Below, one piece after another: positions 26,505 through 36,176 of a stretch of DNA of 64,000 nucleotides; the first letter of the stretch is position 1; every line of letters starts with the position of its first letter. Under the pieces are notes generated by a model, which was not told the DNA's origin, did no database searches, and worked only from the letters and a program-made list of their open reading frames with translations. The DNA lies in the NCBI GenBank assembly GCA_030425395.1, contig JAUIAS010000001.1, forward strand, positions 1-64,000, read 5' to 3'. A program made the position numbers and the translations under genes. Origin of the DNA: Alphaproteobacteria bacterium. GTDB taxonomy: Bacteria; Pseudomonadota; Alphaproteobacteria; Rhodobacterales; Rhodobacteraceae.

Positions 26505-27595
26505 TATCCCTCCCTCCTTTCAAAGTCGATCCTAGGATCGACCAGCACATACATCAGATCAGACAGGATACCGACCAACAGCCCGATCAGGCCAAAGATG
26601 AACAGCGTGCCAAACACGATCGGATAATCGCGCGCCACTGCCGCCTCGAACCCCAAACGCCCCAAACCATCGAGAGAGAATATTGTTTCGATGATAAGCG
26701 ATCCGGAAAAGAACACCCCGATGAACACCGCCGGAAACCCGGCGATCACAATCAGCATCGCATTGCGAAAGACGTGGCCATATAGAACGCGCGATTCTGA
26801 CAATCCCTTGGCACGGGCGGTCATGACATAGTGTTTCTTGATCTCGTCAAGGAAACTGTTCTTGGTCAGCAAAGTCAGTGTTGCAAAGGCGGAAATCGTC
26901 GATGCCAGCACTGGTAGGGTGATATGCCAGAAATAATCGGCGATCTTGGCCCCTACGCTCAGATCGGCCCAGTTATCCGATGTCAGACCGCGCAGCGGGA
27001 ACACCTGCCAGTATGATCCACCAGCAAACAAAACCAAAAGCAGGATCGCAAACAGAAAACCGGGGATCGCATAAGCCACAATGATCAGACCGCTTGTCCA
27101 TGTGTCAAAGCTTGTCCCGTCGCGCACTGCTTTTCGAATGCCAAGCGGAATAGACACCAGATAAGCGATCAAAGTGGACCACAAGCCCAGCGATATCGAC
27201 ACGGGCATCTTTTCCAGAATCAGGTCGATCACACCGATAGACCGGAAATAACTTTGGCCAAAATCAAGCCGGACATAGTTCCACAGCATGTTTCCAAAGC
27301 GTTCAAGTGGCGGCTTGTCAAAACCGAATTCGCGTTCCAGCTGTTCTATGAACTCGGGCGGCAGACCTCGGGCACCGATATATTCGTCATTGGACGGCCC
27401 AGCATCCTCCATGCCCGACGCATCGCCCTGAGACCCGGCAAAACTGCCAAAGACGTCGCCCTGCCCTTGCGCCCGCGCAATAGCCTGTTCGACAGGCCCA
27501 CCGGGCACAAATTGCGTCAACGTGAAATTCACGATCATGATGCCGAGCAAAGTCGGAATGATCAGCAAAAGCCGCCTGAGGATATATGCGCCCAT
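26504..27595 (-). CDS. yejB: Peptide ABC transporter permease (YejB-type)
   Basis: 363 residues. The start [34 protein letters not shown] is the hallmark of DppB/OppB-type permeases. An extended loop (about 40-100), rich in Gly and Asp, precedes the remaining five helices. The EAA loop reads [26 protein letters not shown]. It pairs with YejE. It starts 8 bases after the yejA stop, and its last base is shared with the yejE start. Confidence 0.93.
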   Translation of the reverse strand: MGAYILRRLLLIIPTLLGIMIVNFTLTQFVPGGPVEQAIARAQGQGDVFGSFAGSQGDASGMEDAGPSNDEYIGARGLPPEFIEQLEREFGFDKPPLERFGNMLWNYVRLDFGQSYFRSIGVIDLILEKMPVSISLGLWSTLIAYLVSIPLGIRKAVRDGTSFDTWTSGLIIVAYAIPGFLFAILLLVLFAGGSYWQVFPLRGLTSDNWADLSVGAKIADYFWHITLPVLASTISAFATLTLLTKNSFLDEIKKHYVMTARAKGLSESRVLYGHVFRNAMLIVIAGFPAVFIGVFFSGSLIIETIFSLDGLGRLGFEAAVARDYPIVFGTLFIFGLIGLLVGILSDLMYVLVDPRIDFERREG

Positions 27596-27603
27596 GACCC
27601 CTG

Positions 27604-29481
27604 TTACCTGAGCGCGCCGGATGCCTTGAGGTTTGCGGCCTCATCGGCGTTGAACCACCAGAAATCGAGGAACCCGAGATCATAGGGAGGCAACGGATCG
27701 GGGTGCCCATATTGGTTGTAATAGGACACCCAATAGCTGTCCTTGTACCAAACCGGAATCATGAAAAACTCATGCCGCAGCACACGGTCAAGAACCCGAA
27801 GGGCGGTGTGTTCCTCCTCGCGCGTGGTGGCAAGCAGCGCAGTGTCGATCACTGCGTCCACGAGAGGGCTGGCCAGCCCGGCGGGGTTAAAGACAGAGAA
27901 CGCGGCATCCTCAGAGCCATAACGCTGCATCAAGCCGGTGCCCGCGCCAAGAAACGCACCGTAGGAATCGAAGACCAGATCATAATCCCGCTCGCGTTCC
28001 CGGAGCGTGTATTGGGCCGGGTCCACCTTTTCCAGAACCGCGTCGATCCCCATGACAGTCAGGTTTGTCATGAAATTTTCGATCACAGCGCTCAACGTGC
28101 CTTCGGACGCAGTGTTGAACAAAAACGTCAGCCGGAGCGGTTGGCCGGACGCATTGCGACGCTTGCCATCATCGCCGACAGCCCAGCCAGCCTCGTCCAG
28201 AAGCTTCATAGCGCGTCTCAGGTTGCGCCGGTCGTTCAACCGCTTGGGGCTGGAGCTATGCGGAACCAGCGCCGGTTCACTGAGCAACTCCGGGGCCACA
28301 AGATTCCCAAGCGATTGCAAAAGGGCCAATTCGGCCCCCTCCGGCACGCCCGTAGCCATCAAAGGCGTATCTTGGGTGAACGACACGCGTTGCTTGAATA
28401 GCCCATATTGGAGAGATTCGTTGGTCCATTCGAAATTGAAGCCCAACGCGACGGCCTCGCGGACGCGTCGATCCTTCAGAACCTCGCGCCCGAGGTTAAA
28501 GACAATGCCCGAAGGGGTGGGCGGCGTCCCGTCAGGAAGCTCAGCCCGCACAACATCACCTTGCTGGATTTTGGGAAAATCGTATTGCGTCGCCCATTTC
28601 TTGGAATCACCTTCCTGCCGGAAGGTATATTCGCCCGCCTTGAACGCCTCGAATGCTGCGGTGTCGTCACCAAAATATTCTACGCGGATGGCATCAAAAT
28701 TGTGCCGTCCGCGGTTGATGGGCAGATCGGCACCCCAATAATCGGGATTGCGGCGATAAACGATGCGACGGTTCACGTCGACGGTTTCTATCATATAGGG
28801 ACCAGAACCCGGCGAAGTTTCCAAACGGCTTTCATCCAGCCGCGCGCCTGTCTCTTCAAACCATTTCTTCGACCACACAGGCACCCCGCCAACCTGATCA
28901 ATCAGACTGCGGCGCGAAATGCCTTCTGTGAAGTAGAACTTGACGGTGTGGTCATCTATCACTTCGGCCTTGGGAATTCGTTTCTTGACCGCAGCCGCGT
29001 AGGAAGGAAGCCCCTGCTCAAGCAGCAGGTTATGGCTGAACATCACATCATGCGCTGTCAACGGTGTGCCGTCCGAGAACCGGGCTTCGGGACGCATATG
29101 GAAAATCACCCAATCTTTTGACGGCGGATATTCCACGGTATGCGCCAACAGCCCGTATCCTTCACCATAGGCATCAGCGGCACCATCGCCCAAAAGGCTT
29201 TCGTACATCATCCAGCTCAGTTGACCGCGGCGCCCTTTGACAGTGTAGGGGTTCATCGAATCGAACGTGCCCAGCGCGGAAAATGAAATCTCTCCGCCCT
29301 TTGGGGCATCTGGATTTACGAAATCGAAATGCTCAAACTCCGCAGGATAGGTCAGATCGCCATAGAAGGAATAACCGTGGCTACGGATTACCTCGTCTTC
29401 GGCACGGGCCGGATTGGTCCAGACCATCGCAGCAACTGCCAGCCCGGCAAGGGCCAGACCGCGCAGGGATTGATTTGCCAT
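27604..29481 (-). CDS. yejA: Periplasmic peptide-binding protein (YejA-type)
   Basis: 625 residues from the ATG at 29481; seven more residues are possible from an upstream start. A Sec signal peptide ([24 protein letters not shown]) is visible. The SBP_bac_5 features include [30 protein letters not shown] and [23 protein letters not shown], and the C-terminal DFWWFN resembles YejA. It captures peptides in the periplasm for YejBEF. First gene of the operon. It is large for a DppA-like protein, as YejA proteins are. No regulatory site is clear upstream. Confidence 0.92.
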   Translation of the reverse strand: MANQSLRGLALAGLAVAAMVWTNPARAEDEVIRSHGYSFYGDLTYPAEFEHFDFVNPDAPKGGEISFSALGTFDSMNPYTVKGRRGQLSWMMYESLLGDGAADAYGEGYGLLAHTVEYPPSKDWVIFHMRPEARFSDGTPLTAHDVMFSHNLLLEQGLPSYAAAVKKRIPKAEVIDDHTVKFYFTEGISRRSLIDQVGGVPVWSKKWFEETGARLDESRLETSPGSGPYMIETVDVNRRIVYRRNPDYWGADLPINRGRHNFDAIRVEYFGDDTAAFEAFKAGEYTFRQEGDSKKWATQYDFPKIQQGDVVRAELPDGTPPTPSGIVFNLGREVLKDRRVREAVALGFNFEWTNESLQYGLFKQRVSFTQDTPLMATGVPEGAELALLQSLGNLVAPELLSEPALVPHSSSPKRLNDRRNLRRAMKLLDEAGWAVGDDGKRRNASGQPLRLTFLFNTASEGTLSAVIENFMTNLTVMGIDAVLEKVDPAQYTLRERERDYDLVFDSYGAFLGAGTGLMQRYGSEDAAFSVFNPAGLASPLVDAVIDTALLATTREEEHTALRVLDRVLRHEFFMIPVWYKDSYWVSYYNQYGHPDPLPPYDLGFLDFWWFNADEAANLKASGALR

Positions 29482-29636
29482 TGTCGCACACTTGTTACGC
29501 ACGTCGTGATACCTCCGCCTCTGCCACGGGGCCAGATCGCCCCTTGTTGTTATGCATGTAAGCTAAAGCGCGGGCAGGCCAACATTCAAGTTGCGAAAAC
29601 GTGATGCAAGGTGGGAAAGCATGGCCAAAACACGAA

Positions 29637-29663
29637 AAAGCCGCCGTGTGGCACGGCGGCTTT
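29637..29663 (-). terminator. Terminator of the cytochrome c gene
   Basis: A 12-bp stem AAAGCCGCCGTG / CACGGCGGCTTT with loop TGG. On the minus strand it is followed by TTTTCGTGTTTTGG. It lies 20 bases after the stop of the cytochrome gene at 29684. Confidence 0.85.
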
Positions 29664-29683
29664 CGCAAATCGGGTCGGGTAGG

Positions 29684-30190
29684 TTATTCGCCGATGGTCG
29701 CGAGATAAGCAATCAGGTTTGCCCGATCCTCGATCTTGCGCAGTCCGGAGAAACCCATTGTCGTGCCCGGCGCATAGTTTTTGGGGCTTTCGAGGAACCC
29801 GCTCAGATTTTCGGGCGTCCAGGATGCCTCTAAGCTGGCGAGCGCATCGGAGTAGCCAAAGCCTTCAACCGCTGCCTTTTCGCGACCGACAACACCATAC
29901 AGGTGCGGACCGGTTCCATTGGCACCGTCTTCGAGCTTGTGGCAGGCCTTGCACTTGTTGAAGACGCGCGCGCCTTTGCCAACATCCGCGCTTGCCAGCA
30001 CTTCGTCGAAGCTCACTTCCACCGCCTCTTCATCGCCACCTTCTTCGGCACCGGTGTCGATCACGTAGGCCTGTTCGCCATGGCCGGCGTCATGGTACAT
30101 CACATCTGCTGCCCATTTACCAAGCAGAAGAATGAGAAGCGCGCCGCAGACACCTGCGGTGGCTTTCGTAAGGGTCATTGTATCAAACAT
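29684..30190 (-). CDS. Membrane-anchored class I cytochrome c (c_y / c552-like)
   Basis: 168 residues. An N-terminal uncleaved helix (GVCGALLILLLGKWAADVMY) is followed by a flexible acidic linker (AEEGGDEEAVEV), then a cytochrome c domain with CKACH at 80-84 and the likely Met ligand in TTMGFSGL. This matches CycM/cytochrome c_y of Rhodobacter, which shuttles electrons from the bc1 complex directly to oxidases such as cbb3. The CcoNOQP genes in this window are the natural partner, though the gene has no FNR-type palindrome that I can see. It is transcribed alone and ends at a strong terminator; it diverges from pheA. Confidence 0.88.
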   Translation of the reverse strand: MFDTMTLTKATAGVCGALLILLLGKWAADVMYHDAGHGEQAYVIDTGAEEGGDEEAVEVSFDEVLASADVGKGARVFNKCKACHKLEDGANGTGPHLYGVVGREKAAVEGFGYSDALASLEASWTPENLSGFLESPKNYAPGTTMGFSGLRKIEDRANLIAYLATIGE

Positions 30191-30305
30191 TGATCGCGGT
30201 TCCGTTTATCTGTTTGCGCGGGTGTCTATTGCTTCCTCCGCAAAGTGGCAAGATATAGTCTCCGCGACCAATCGACCAACCCGCAAGCCGAAGCAGGACA
30301 GCAAC

Positions 30306-31139
30306 ATGACCAACCGTATCGCATTTCAGGGCGAACTTGGGGCCTACAGCCACGAGGCCTGCCGTAACGCACGCCCCGACATGGAGGCATTGCCGTGCCG
30401 CACCTTTGAAGATGCCATCGAGGCGGTGCGCAGCGGGGCGGCTGATCTGGGTATGTTGCCGGTGGAAAATTCAACCTATGGAAGGGTAGCGGATATCCAT
30501 TCGCTGCTCCCGCAATCCGGGTTGCACATCATCGAAGAGGCCTTTGTCCGCGTCCACATCAACCTGTTGGGTCGTCCGGGCACCAAACTCGCCGATGTCA
30601 CCCATGCGATGAGTCACACCGTCCTTCTGGGACAGTGCAAATCGTTTCTGGCAGAACACGGCATTCATCGTGTGACCGGCGCGGATACTGCCGGATCGGC
30701 GCGACACGTGTCCGAACAGAATGACTCCTCGCTGGCAGCGTTGGCCAGCGAACTGGCCGGAGAAATCTATGAGCTGGACCTGTTGGCCCGCCATATCGAG
30801 GACCACGGCAACAACACCACCCGTTTCCTGATCATGTCGCGGGACGCAGACACGACGCCGCGCGGGACGCATGGCATGATGACCAGCTTTGTGTTCCAGG
30901 TGCGAAACATTCCCGCCGCCCTTTACAAGGCGATGGGCGGTTTCGCCACAAATGGCGTGAACATGACGAAACTGGAAAGTTATATGGTTAACGGATCGTT
31001 CACTGCGACCCAGTTCTACGCCGACATTCAGGGCCACCCGGACGACCCCGCAGTTCAGCGCGCCTTGGATGAACTTAATTTCTTCACCACAAACGTGGAA
31101 ATTCTGGGGGTTTATCCCGCCGCGCCAGAACGGTTCTGA
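30306..31139 (+). CDS. pheA: Prephenate dehydratase
   Basis: 277 residues from the ATG at 30306; a longer frame exists upstream but similarity starts at TNRIAFQGELGAYSHEAC. The catalytic domain shows MLPVENSTYGRVADIHSLL and the conserved NNTTRFLIM near 183-191. The C-terminal ACT domain begins near MTSFVFQVRNIPAALYKAMGGFA with TKLESYMV, the ESRP-like effector site region. The enzyme converts prephenate to phenylpyruvate for Phe synthesis and should be inhibited by Phe. It is monofunctional: no chorismate mutase domain is present. It diverges from the cytochrome c gene and converges on the SRPBCC gene. Confidence 0.95.
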   Translation: MTNRIAFQGELGAYSHEACRNARPDMEALPCRTFEDAIEAVRSGAADLGMLPVENSTYGRVADIHSLLPQSGLHIIEEAFVRVHINLLGRPGTKLADVTHAMSHTVLLGQCKSFLAEHGIHRVTGADTAGSARHVSEQNDSSLAALASELAGEIYELDLLARHIEDHGNNTTRFLIMSRDADTTPRGTHGMMTSFVFQVRNIPAALYKAMGGFATNGVNMTKLESYMVNGSFTATQFYADIQGHPDDPAVQRALDELNFFTTNVEILGVYPAAPERF

Positions 31140-31157
31140 CGCGCCATCCGATCCAGT

Positions 31158-31622
31158 TCAGGCGCGTATCGGCCTGCTGGCAAGCTCTGTTGCAAAATCG
31201 GAGACCCGTTTCTTGAACCGTTTTTGCAAATTGCCCTTGGCCAGTTTGAGCGACTGAATCATCAATCGCGCGGGAAGATTCAACGGTTTCAATTCAAAGC
31301 CGACCGTCAGGCGAGTGCGCGAAGGCGCGAGCGACACCAGCTCGATATCCAGCATAGACCGCAAGCCACCTGACTGGCTTTCGAAACTCATGCTGTGTGG
31401 TGGGTCGATTTCCGTCATTTCGATATTTACGTCGCGCATCCGGTTGCGAAACAGAAATCGAGCCTTCCACTTCATCCCGGTGGTGGGCAATTCGTGTGCC
31501 GTGATGCGGATGACTTCAGCACCACGGCGAATCGCCGTTCGTTCATAGAAATCAAGGTCCGATACCGCTGCAAAAACCTGCGCGATCGGTGCATCGATAT
31601 CTTCGTTCGTGGAAAACTTCAT
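31158..31622 (-). CDS. SRPBCC (START-like) family protein
   Basis: 154 residues. The opening MKFSTNEDIDAPIAQVFAAVSDLDFYE is the first strand and helix of the polyketide-cyclase/START fold. DPPHSMSFES and SRTRLTVGFELKP fit the later strands, and the long C-terminal helix ends the domain. The fold forms a hydrophobic pocket for lipids or ring compounds. No catalytic residue can be assigned and the ligand is unknown. It lies 33 bases after nudC on the same strand and probably shares its transcript. Confidence 0.82.
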   Translation of the reverse strand: MKFSTNEDIDAPIAQVFAAVSDLDFYERTAIRRGAEVIRITAHELPTTGMKWKARFLFRNRMRDVNIEMTEIDPPHSMSFESQSGGLRSMLDIELVSLAPSRTRLTVGFELKPLNLPARLMIQSLKLAKGNLQKRFKKRVSDFATELASRPIRA

Positions 31623-31655
31623 GCCACCCTCAGCGATTACGCGCGCATCATCCGG

Positions 31656-32642
31656 TTATTCCAGCCTGTCGGCAAGCCAATGCTCAAGCAAAAACCGAGC
31701 GATTGCACCCTTGCGGGCTGGTTTGATTTTGGGGTGGCCACCGGAAAAGGCAAGCATCATGTCGGATCGAGTGACCCACATTGCTTCTTCGATTTCTTCG
31801 GGGTCGATGGTGATCTCTTCGCTGATCGCGTCCCCATGACAGCCAAACATCAGCGACGCGGGAAATGGCCATGGCTGACTGGCCAGATAGGACACGTCAC
31901 CGACCTTGACGCCGGTTTCTTCTTCCACTTCGCGGCGCACGGCGGCCTCGAGGGTTTCGCCCGGTTCGATAAACCCCGCCAAAAGCGAATACATCCCGTC
32001 AGGCCAGCCCGGGGAACGCCCCATAAGAACCGAGTTTCCCCGCGTGACCAGCATGATCACCACGGGATCCGTGCGCGGGAAATGGTGCGTCTTGCAGGAC
32101 GGACAGGTGCGCTGCCAACCGGATTGCACAATATCCGAAGCCTGGCCGCACCGCGCACAGAACCCGTGCGACGCATGCCAGCCGATCACCGCCTTTGCAG
32201 AGGCGGCCAATTCTGCATCGCGCGGATTGAGAAAAGTCATGACCCGGCGCAGTTCCGCGAATCGCTGCGTATCGGGCAGGTCAGGGTGGCGCTGTTCGGT
32301 AGGGTCCAGAAACAGCCCCAACGCTTCGGCGTCATAGCTGTCTGGTTCCCACGTCGAGATATCGGCGGCGAAAACCGCATGCCCGTCGTCTTCGATACCG
32401 AGAAAGATAAGCGTGTCCCGCGCACCGAGGTTTTCCAGTATGACAGGATGGTTCAACGGCAGTTGCGCAACCCCTTGAAACCGGTCTTTCCACATGTTCA
32501 GCAAGGGTTTTCCTCGCCAAAACACCAATGCGGTGCTGGATTTTTCCGCGCGCAACAGCGCCATTCGCTCATCATCACCGCGCAAATGCGCGGCGCGTTC
32601 AAGGCCAGAACCTCCGAAGGTTACGGTTTCTGCAATGCGCAT
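31656..32642 (-). CDS. nudC: NADH pyrophosphatase / mRNA decapping Nudix enzyme
   Basis: 328 residues. The N-terminal domain is followed by a zinc ribbon with CARCGQ and CPSCK (four cysteines), then the Nudix box GFIEPGETLEAAVRREVEEETGV. After the box comes SQPWPFPASLMFG, the SQPWPFPxS signature that separates NudC from other Nudix enzymes. It hydrolyses NAD(H) to NMN(H) and AMP and removes NAD caps from RNA. Upstream lies the promoter and gene of the SRP RNA on the other strand. Nothing is unusual. Confidence 0.94.
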   Translation of the reverse strand: MRIAETVTFGGSGLERAAHLRGDDERMALLRAEKSSTALVFWRGKPLLNMWKDRFQGVAQLPLNHPVILENLGARDTLIFLGIEDDGHAVFAADISTWEPDSYDAEALGLFLDPTEQRHPDLPDTQRFAELRRVMTFLNPRDAELAASAKAVIGWHASHGFCARCGQASDIVQSGWQRTCPSCKTHHFPRTDPVVIMLVTRGNSVLMGRSPGWPDGMYSLLAGFIEPGETLEAAVRREVEEETGVKVGDVSYLASQPWPFPASLMFGCHGDAISEEITIDPEEIEEAMWVTRSDMMLAFSGGHPKIKPARKGAIARFLLEHWLADRLE

Positions 32643-32731
32643 CTTTCTCCCCAGTCTTTTGTTGCAAGGGTTCGCACGAACCGTCGCAGTTCACAAGCGT
32701 TGCAGCCACGTCAAAGGGCATGGACGGGATG

Positions 32732-32760
32732 TTGTCATTTGCCCAACCCGCGACTATATG
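32732..32760 (+). promoter_or_regulatory. Sigma-70-type promoter of the SRP RNA
   Basis: TTGTCA at 32732-32737 and TATATG at 32755-32760 have a 17-base spacer. A transcript would start near 32765-32767, exactly at the base of the SRP RNA stem. Confidence 0.75.
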
Positions 32761-32764
32761 GGCG

Positions 32765-32862
32765 GTGAGAGGTTGGCGCGGGCGAGCGCCTCGCCAACCC
32801 GGTCAGATCCGGAAGGAAGCAGCCGTAACGAGCCCCGCTTGGGTCGTTGTCCAACCTCTCAC
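32765..32862 (+). ncRNA. ffs: Signal recognition particle RNA (4.5S type)
   Basis: The 12-base ends GTGAGAGGTTGG (32765-32776) and CCAACCTCTCAC (32851-32862) pair perfectly. The hairpin tip holds the universal segment GTCAGATCCGGAAGGAAGCA (32802-32821), which includes the GGAAG tetraloop region and the symmetric loop bound by Ffh. The short, Alu-less form is standard in alphaproteobacteria. A short T-run (CCTTTTCC) follows for termination. It lies upstream of dnaX, a common roseobacter order. Confidence 0.94.
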
Positions 32863-32981
32863 CTTTTCCCCTTCGCTTGTTGTGACGCTTCTTTGACGTC
32901 GTTGGCCCACCGTCGGTGGACGCCGCCCCGCACAGGGGCTATCGTGCACCGGTGCTGCTGCCACTACTGTCAGGAAATTGA

Positions 32982-34766
32982 ATGCCCTCCGACGCACAGA
33001 ACCCATCGCAATACCGCGTTCTGGCGCGCAAGTACCGCCCTGAAACCTTTGCCGATCTGGTGGGGCAGGATGCGATGGTGCGCACGCTTAAAAATGCGTT
33101 TGCCGCCGACAGAATTGCCCAGGCGTTTATCATGACGGGGATTCGCGGCACCGGAAAAACCACCACCGCGCGGATCATTGCAAAAGGCATGAACTGCATC
33201 GGCCCGGATGGTGAGGGAACACCCACCACAGAACCCTGCGGTAAGTGCGAACACTGCGTCGCCATTATGGAAGGCCGCCACGTCGATGTCATGGAAATGG
33301 ACGCGGCGTCGCGCACCGGCGTTAACGATATCCGCGAAATCATCGATTCGGTAAATTATCGGTCGGCCTCGGCACGTTACAAGATTTATATCATCGACGA
33401 AGTTCACATGCTGTCGAACAACGCCTTCAATGCGCTGCTCAAGACCCTAGAAGAACCCCCTGCGCATGTGAAATTCATCTTTGCCACCACCGAAATCCGC
33501 AAGGTTCCGGTAACAGTCCTGTCACGCTGTCAGCGGTTCGACCTGCGACGCATAGAGCCCGAAGACATGGCGGGCCTTCTGCAAAGGATTGCTGCCGCCG
33601 AAGGGGCCGAGATCGCGCAGGATGCCATGGGCCTGATTATCCGCGCGGCCGAAGGTTCGGCGCGGGATGCCACGTCGCTTCTGGATCAGGCGATCAGCCA
33701 TGGCGCGGGCGAAACCACCGCCGATCAGGTGCGCGCCATGCTTGGGCTGGCAGATCGTGGACGGGTTCTGGACCTGTTCGAAATGATCATGCGTGGCGAT
33801 GCCTCGGGCGCGCTGGCAGAACTGTCGAGCCAATATGCCGAAGGGGCCGACCCGATGGCCGTCTTGCGGGATCTGGCGGAAATCACCCATTGGCTTTCCG
33901 TAGTGAAAATCACGCCCGACGCGATGGAAGACCCCACAATGTCGCCCGACGAACGCAGCCGGGGCGCGGTGTTGTCCCAGGGCTTGCCGATGCGCGCGCT
34001 GACACGCATGTGGCAAATGCTTCTCAAGGCTTTGGAAGAGGTCGCATCAGCCCCCAATGCGATGATGGCGGCAGAAATGGCGATTATCCGGCTAACGCAT
34101 GTAGCCGACCTGCCTTCACCAGAAGAACTTCTGCGCAAGCTCGGCGATGGCCCGGCCCCGACCGGGACAGGAGGGCCATCGGGAAGCAGCATGCCAACGG
34201 CGGCCCAGACGCTCGCACAGGCCACTGGGACGCTGCAAGCACCCGCGCACTCCGGTGGGCCGACGGCCCATGGCTCTGCGCAGGCAAACGGTGCCATGCC
34301 GGCCTTGGCATCTGCCCCGGATGTCGCATTGGCACGCTATCCGACCTTTGAGCATGTCGTAGACCTCATCCGGCACAATCGCGACGTCAAGCTTCTGGTG
34401 GAAGTCGAAACCTGCCTCAGGCTTGCCGCCTATCAACCCGGTCGCATCGAATTCACCCCGACGGACAGGGCACCCAAAGACCTTGCTGCGAGACTGGGCA
34501 ATGCCTTGCAACGTTGGACCGGGAACCGTTGGGCTGTAACACTGGTGAACGGTGCCGAAACACGTACAATTGCCGAATTGCGTGACGCCAAGGAAATCGC
34601 CCTGAAGGAAGAAGCGGAACAACATCCCTTGGTTCAGGCCACATTGGCCGCATTTCCCAAGGCCCGCATCATCGCAATCCGAACCCTTGAGGAAAAACAA
34701 CAAGAAGCCTCGGTAGAGGCGCTGGAAGAGGTCGAGGACGAATGGGATCCCTTCGAAGAAGACTGA
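32982..34766 (+). CDS. dnaX: DNA polymerase III subunits gamma/tau
   Basis: 594 residues. The clamp-loader ATPase domain starts at QYRVLARKYRPETFADLVGQDAMVRTL. Walker A is GIRGTGKTTTAR, the zinc module is CGKCEHC with an earlier Cys (GMNCIG), Walker B/DExx is YIIDEVHML, and ATTEIRKVPVTVLSRCQRFDLRR holds the sensor and SRC motif. The tau part is long and ends acidic (EDEWDPFEED). AGGA lies 6 bases before the ATG. No frameshift signal for a short gamma form (A-rich slippery run) is obvious. It is followed by an overlapping small membrane gene, then ybaB and recR. Confidence 0.95.
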   Translation: MPSDAQNPSQYRVLARKYRPETFADLVGQDAMVRTLKNAFAADRIAQAFIMTGIRGTGKTTTARIIAKGMNCIGPDGEGTPTTEPCGKCEHCVAIMEGRHVDVMEMDAASRTGVNDIREIIDSVNYRSASARYKIYIIDEVHMLSNNAFNALLKTLEEPPAHVKFIFATTEIRKVPVTVLSRCQRFDLRRIEPEDMAGLLQRIAAAEGAEIAQDAMGLIIRAAEGSARDATSLLDQAISHGAGETTADQVRAMLGLADRGRVLDLFEMIMRGDASGALAELSSQYAEGADPMAVLRDLAEITHWLSVVKITPDAMEDPTMSPDERSRGAVLSQGLPMRALTRMWQMLLKALEEVASAPNAMMAAEMAIIRLTHVADLPSPEELLRKLGDGPAPTGTGGPSGSSMPTAAQTLAQATGTLQAPAHSGGPTAHGSAQANGAMPALASAPDVALARYPTFEHVVDLIRHNRDVKLLVEVETCLRLAAYQPGRIEFTPTDRAPKDLAARLGNALQRWTGNRWAVTLVNGAETRTIAELRDAKEIALKEEAEQHPLVQATLAAFPKARIIAIRTLEEKQQEASVEALEEVEDEWDPFEED

Positions 34767-35206
34767 ACCGCGCCGGTTTTCCCCTGACAAGCGTTACAGC
34801 CACAGCAGCGACGTTTGCATTGATCAGTGCCGGGCCAGCCAGGGCCGCAAATGCCTGCGAAACAGAGAGACCCTATTGGACACCCGGCGCACCTGCGACG
34901 GTTCTGGATGAACTGACCCATCTTGCGATGTCCCCCCTGACCATCGGTCTCGCTGTCCTGACGGTTCTCGCCGTGCGGTTCCGAAGCAAATGGGGCGGGC
35001 TGATCGTATGTCTGATGTGGTCCTTTCTGGCCAGCATTCTGGCGTTTGGCTGGGTGCCTGCGGGCCGCGCAGAGCTCAGGGCTGCTGCCATTACCGAAGG
35101 CTGTATCGGGTCTCCTGCCTTGTTCATCGGGCTTGTGGCTGCCATATGCGTGGCAATGATCCTATTCACGACGCCGCCAGAACGGCGCGACCCATCCAAG
35201 GAGTGA
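34742..35206 (+). CDS. Small membrane protein of unknown function overlapping dnaX
   Basis: 154 residues, beginning 25 bases before the dnaX stop in another frame. It has a likely signal segment (TSVTATAATFALISAGPARAAN), then two or three membrane helices (about 60-77, 84-105 and 125-143). Three cysteines lie outside or near the helices. I recognise no family. Reading is supported by codon use like the neighbours, by its fit between dnaX and ybaB (6 bases before the next ATG), and by the helices. The true start may lie slightly downstream, as the first 12 residues use the sequence that encodes the dnaX tail. Confidence 0.62.
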   Translation: MGSLRRRLNRAGFPLTSVTATAATFALISAGPARAANACETERPYWTPGAPATVLDELTHLAMSPLTIGLAVLTVLAVRFRSKWGGLIVCLMWSFLASILAFGWVPAGRAELRAAAITEGCIGSPALFIGLVAAICVAMILFTTPPERRDPSKE

Positions 35207-35212
35207 TCGCAG

Positions 35213-35557
35213 ATGCTTAAAGGTCTCGGTGGTCTTGGCGATATGGCCAAGATGATGAAAACCGCACAGGAAATGCAGGGCAAGATGGCCCAGCTTCAGG
35301 AAGATCTGAATTCCGTTATTGTCACCGGTGAATCCGGTGCCGGTCTGGTAACGGCAACCTGCACCGCCAAGGGTGAGCTAAAAGGTTTGGATATTGATCC
35401 TTCGATCTTCAATCCCGACGAAAAGGAAGTTGTCGAAGACCTGATTCTGGCCGCGATCAAGGATGCGCAGCAAAAAGCATCCGAAAGATCACAACAGGAA
35501 ATGGCGAACCTGACCGAAAGTCTTGGCCTGCCAAAGGACATGAAGCTGCCGTTCTGA
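35213..35557 (+). CDS. YbaB/EbfC nucleoid-associated protein
   Basis: 114 residues with the family pattern. A helix of [32 protein letters not shown] leads to the strands [32 protein letters not shown] and the closing helix [18 protein letters not shown]. It forms tweezer-like dimers that bind DNA. The dnaX-ybaB-recR order is conserved in many bacteria. Its stop codon lies in the loop of a strong hairpin just before recR. Confidence 0.94.
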   Translation: MLKGLGGLGDMAKMMKTAQEMQGKMAQLQEDLNSVIVTGESGAGLVTATCTAKGELKGLDIDPSIFNPDEKEVVEDLILAAIKDAQQKASERSQQEMANLTESLGLPKDMKLPF

Positions 35558-35568
35558 ACGGCAGCTTC
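35542..35568 (+). promoter_or_regulatory. Hairpin enclosing the ybaB stop codon
   Basis: A perfect 12-bp stem GAAGCTGCCGTT / AACGGCAGCTTC (35542-35553 and 35557-35568) leaves CTG as loop, so TGA at 35555-35557 sits at the tip. recR starts 8 bases after the stem without a clear ribosome site. There is no T-run, so it is not a classical terminator. Coupling of recR translation to ybaB is likely but inferred. Confidence 0.65.
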
Positions 35569-35576
35569 GCCGCGCG

Positions 35577-36170
35577 ATGAACTCCACCCGCGACATTGAA
35601 AACCTGATCGACCTGATGGCCAAGCTTCCCGGTCTTGGCCCCAGGTCGGCAAGACGGGCGGTGCTTCACCTGATCCGCAAGCGGGCGTTGTTGCTGACGC
35701 CGCTGGCCGATGCCATGACCACAGTGGCGACAACAGCGCGGGAATGTCTGAACTGCGGCAATGTCGGAACCTCCGACATCTGCGACATCTGCACAGAAGA
35801 AAAACGGGCAAACGGCGAATTATGCGTTGTCGAGGATGTCGCCGATCTATGGGCAATGGAGCGCTCTGGCGTATTCAAAGGGCGGTATCACGTGCTGGGC
35901 GGGACACTGTCGGCACTGGATTCCATTGGCCCCGATGATCTTGGCATCCTGCGCCTGATCGACCGGGTGGCCAGTGAAGAGATTTCCGAGATCATTCTGG
36001 CCTTGAACGCCACCATCGACGGCCAGACCACAGCGCATTACATCGCCGACCGGCTGGGTGATCAGGTGAAGATGACGTCGCTGGCACAAGGTGTGCCCAT
36101 CGGCGGCGAACTGGATTATCTTGACGATGGAACGATCAGCACCGCGATGCGGGCGCGCAAAGCGCTTTAA
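35577..36170 (+). CDS. recR: Recombination mediator RecR
   Basis: 197 residues, normal length. An N-terminal helix-hairpin-helix ([24 protein letters not shown]) leads to a C4 zinc finger [16 protein letters not shown] (about 57-72). The Toprim domain contains [17 protein letters not shown] and ends with [20 protein letters not shown]. It helps RecF/RecO load RecA at gaps. No Shine-Dalgarno sequence is visible; the hairpin just upstream suggests coupling to ybaB. A minus-strand gene converges 6 bases away. Confidence 0.95.
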   Translation: MNSTRDIENLIDLMAKLPGLGPRSARRAVLHLIRKRALLLTPLADAMTTVATTARECLNCGNVGTSDICDICTEEKRANGELCVVEDVADLWAMERSGVFKGRYHVLGGTLSALDSIGPDDLGILRLIDRVASEEISEIILALNATIDGQTTAHYIADRLGDQVKMTSLAQGVPIGGELDYLDDGTISTAMRARKAL

Positions 36171-36176
36171 CCGATC

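Noticed and set aside
32982..34766. Programmed frameshift in dnaX for a gamma subunit
   Set aside because: No A-rich slippery run as in E. coli was seen in the middle of the gene.
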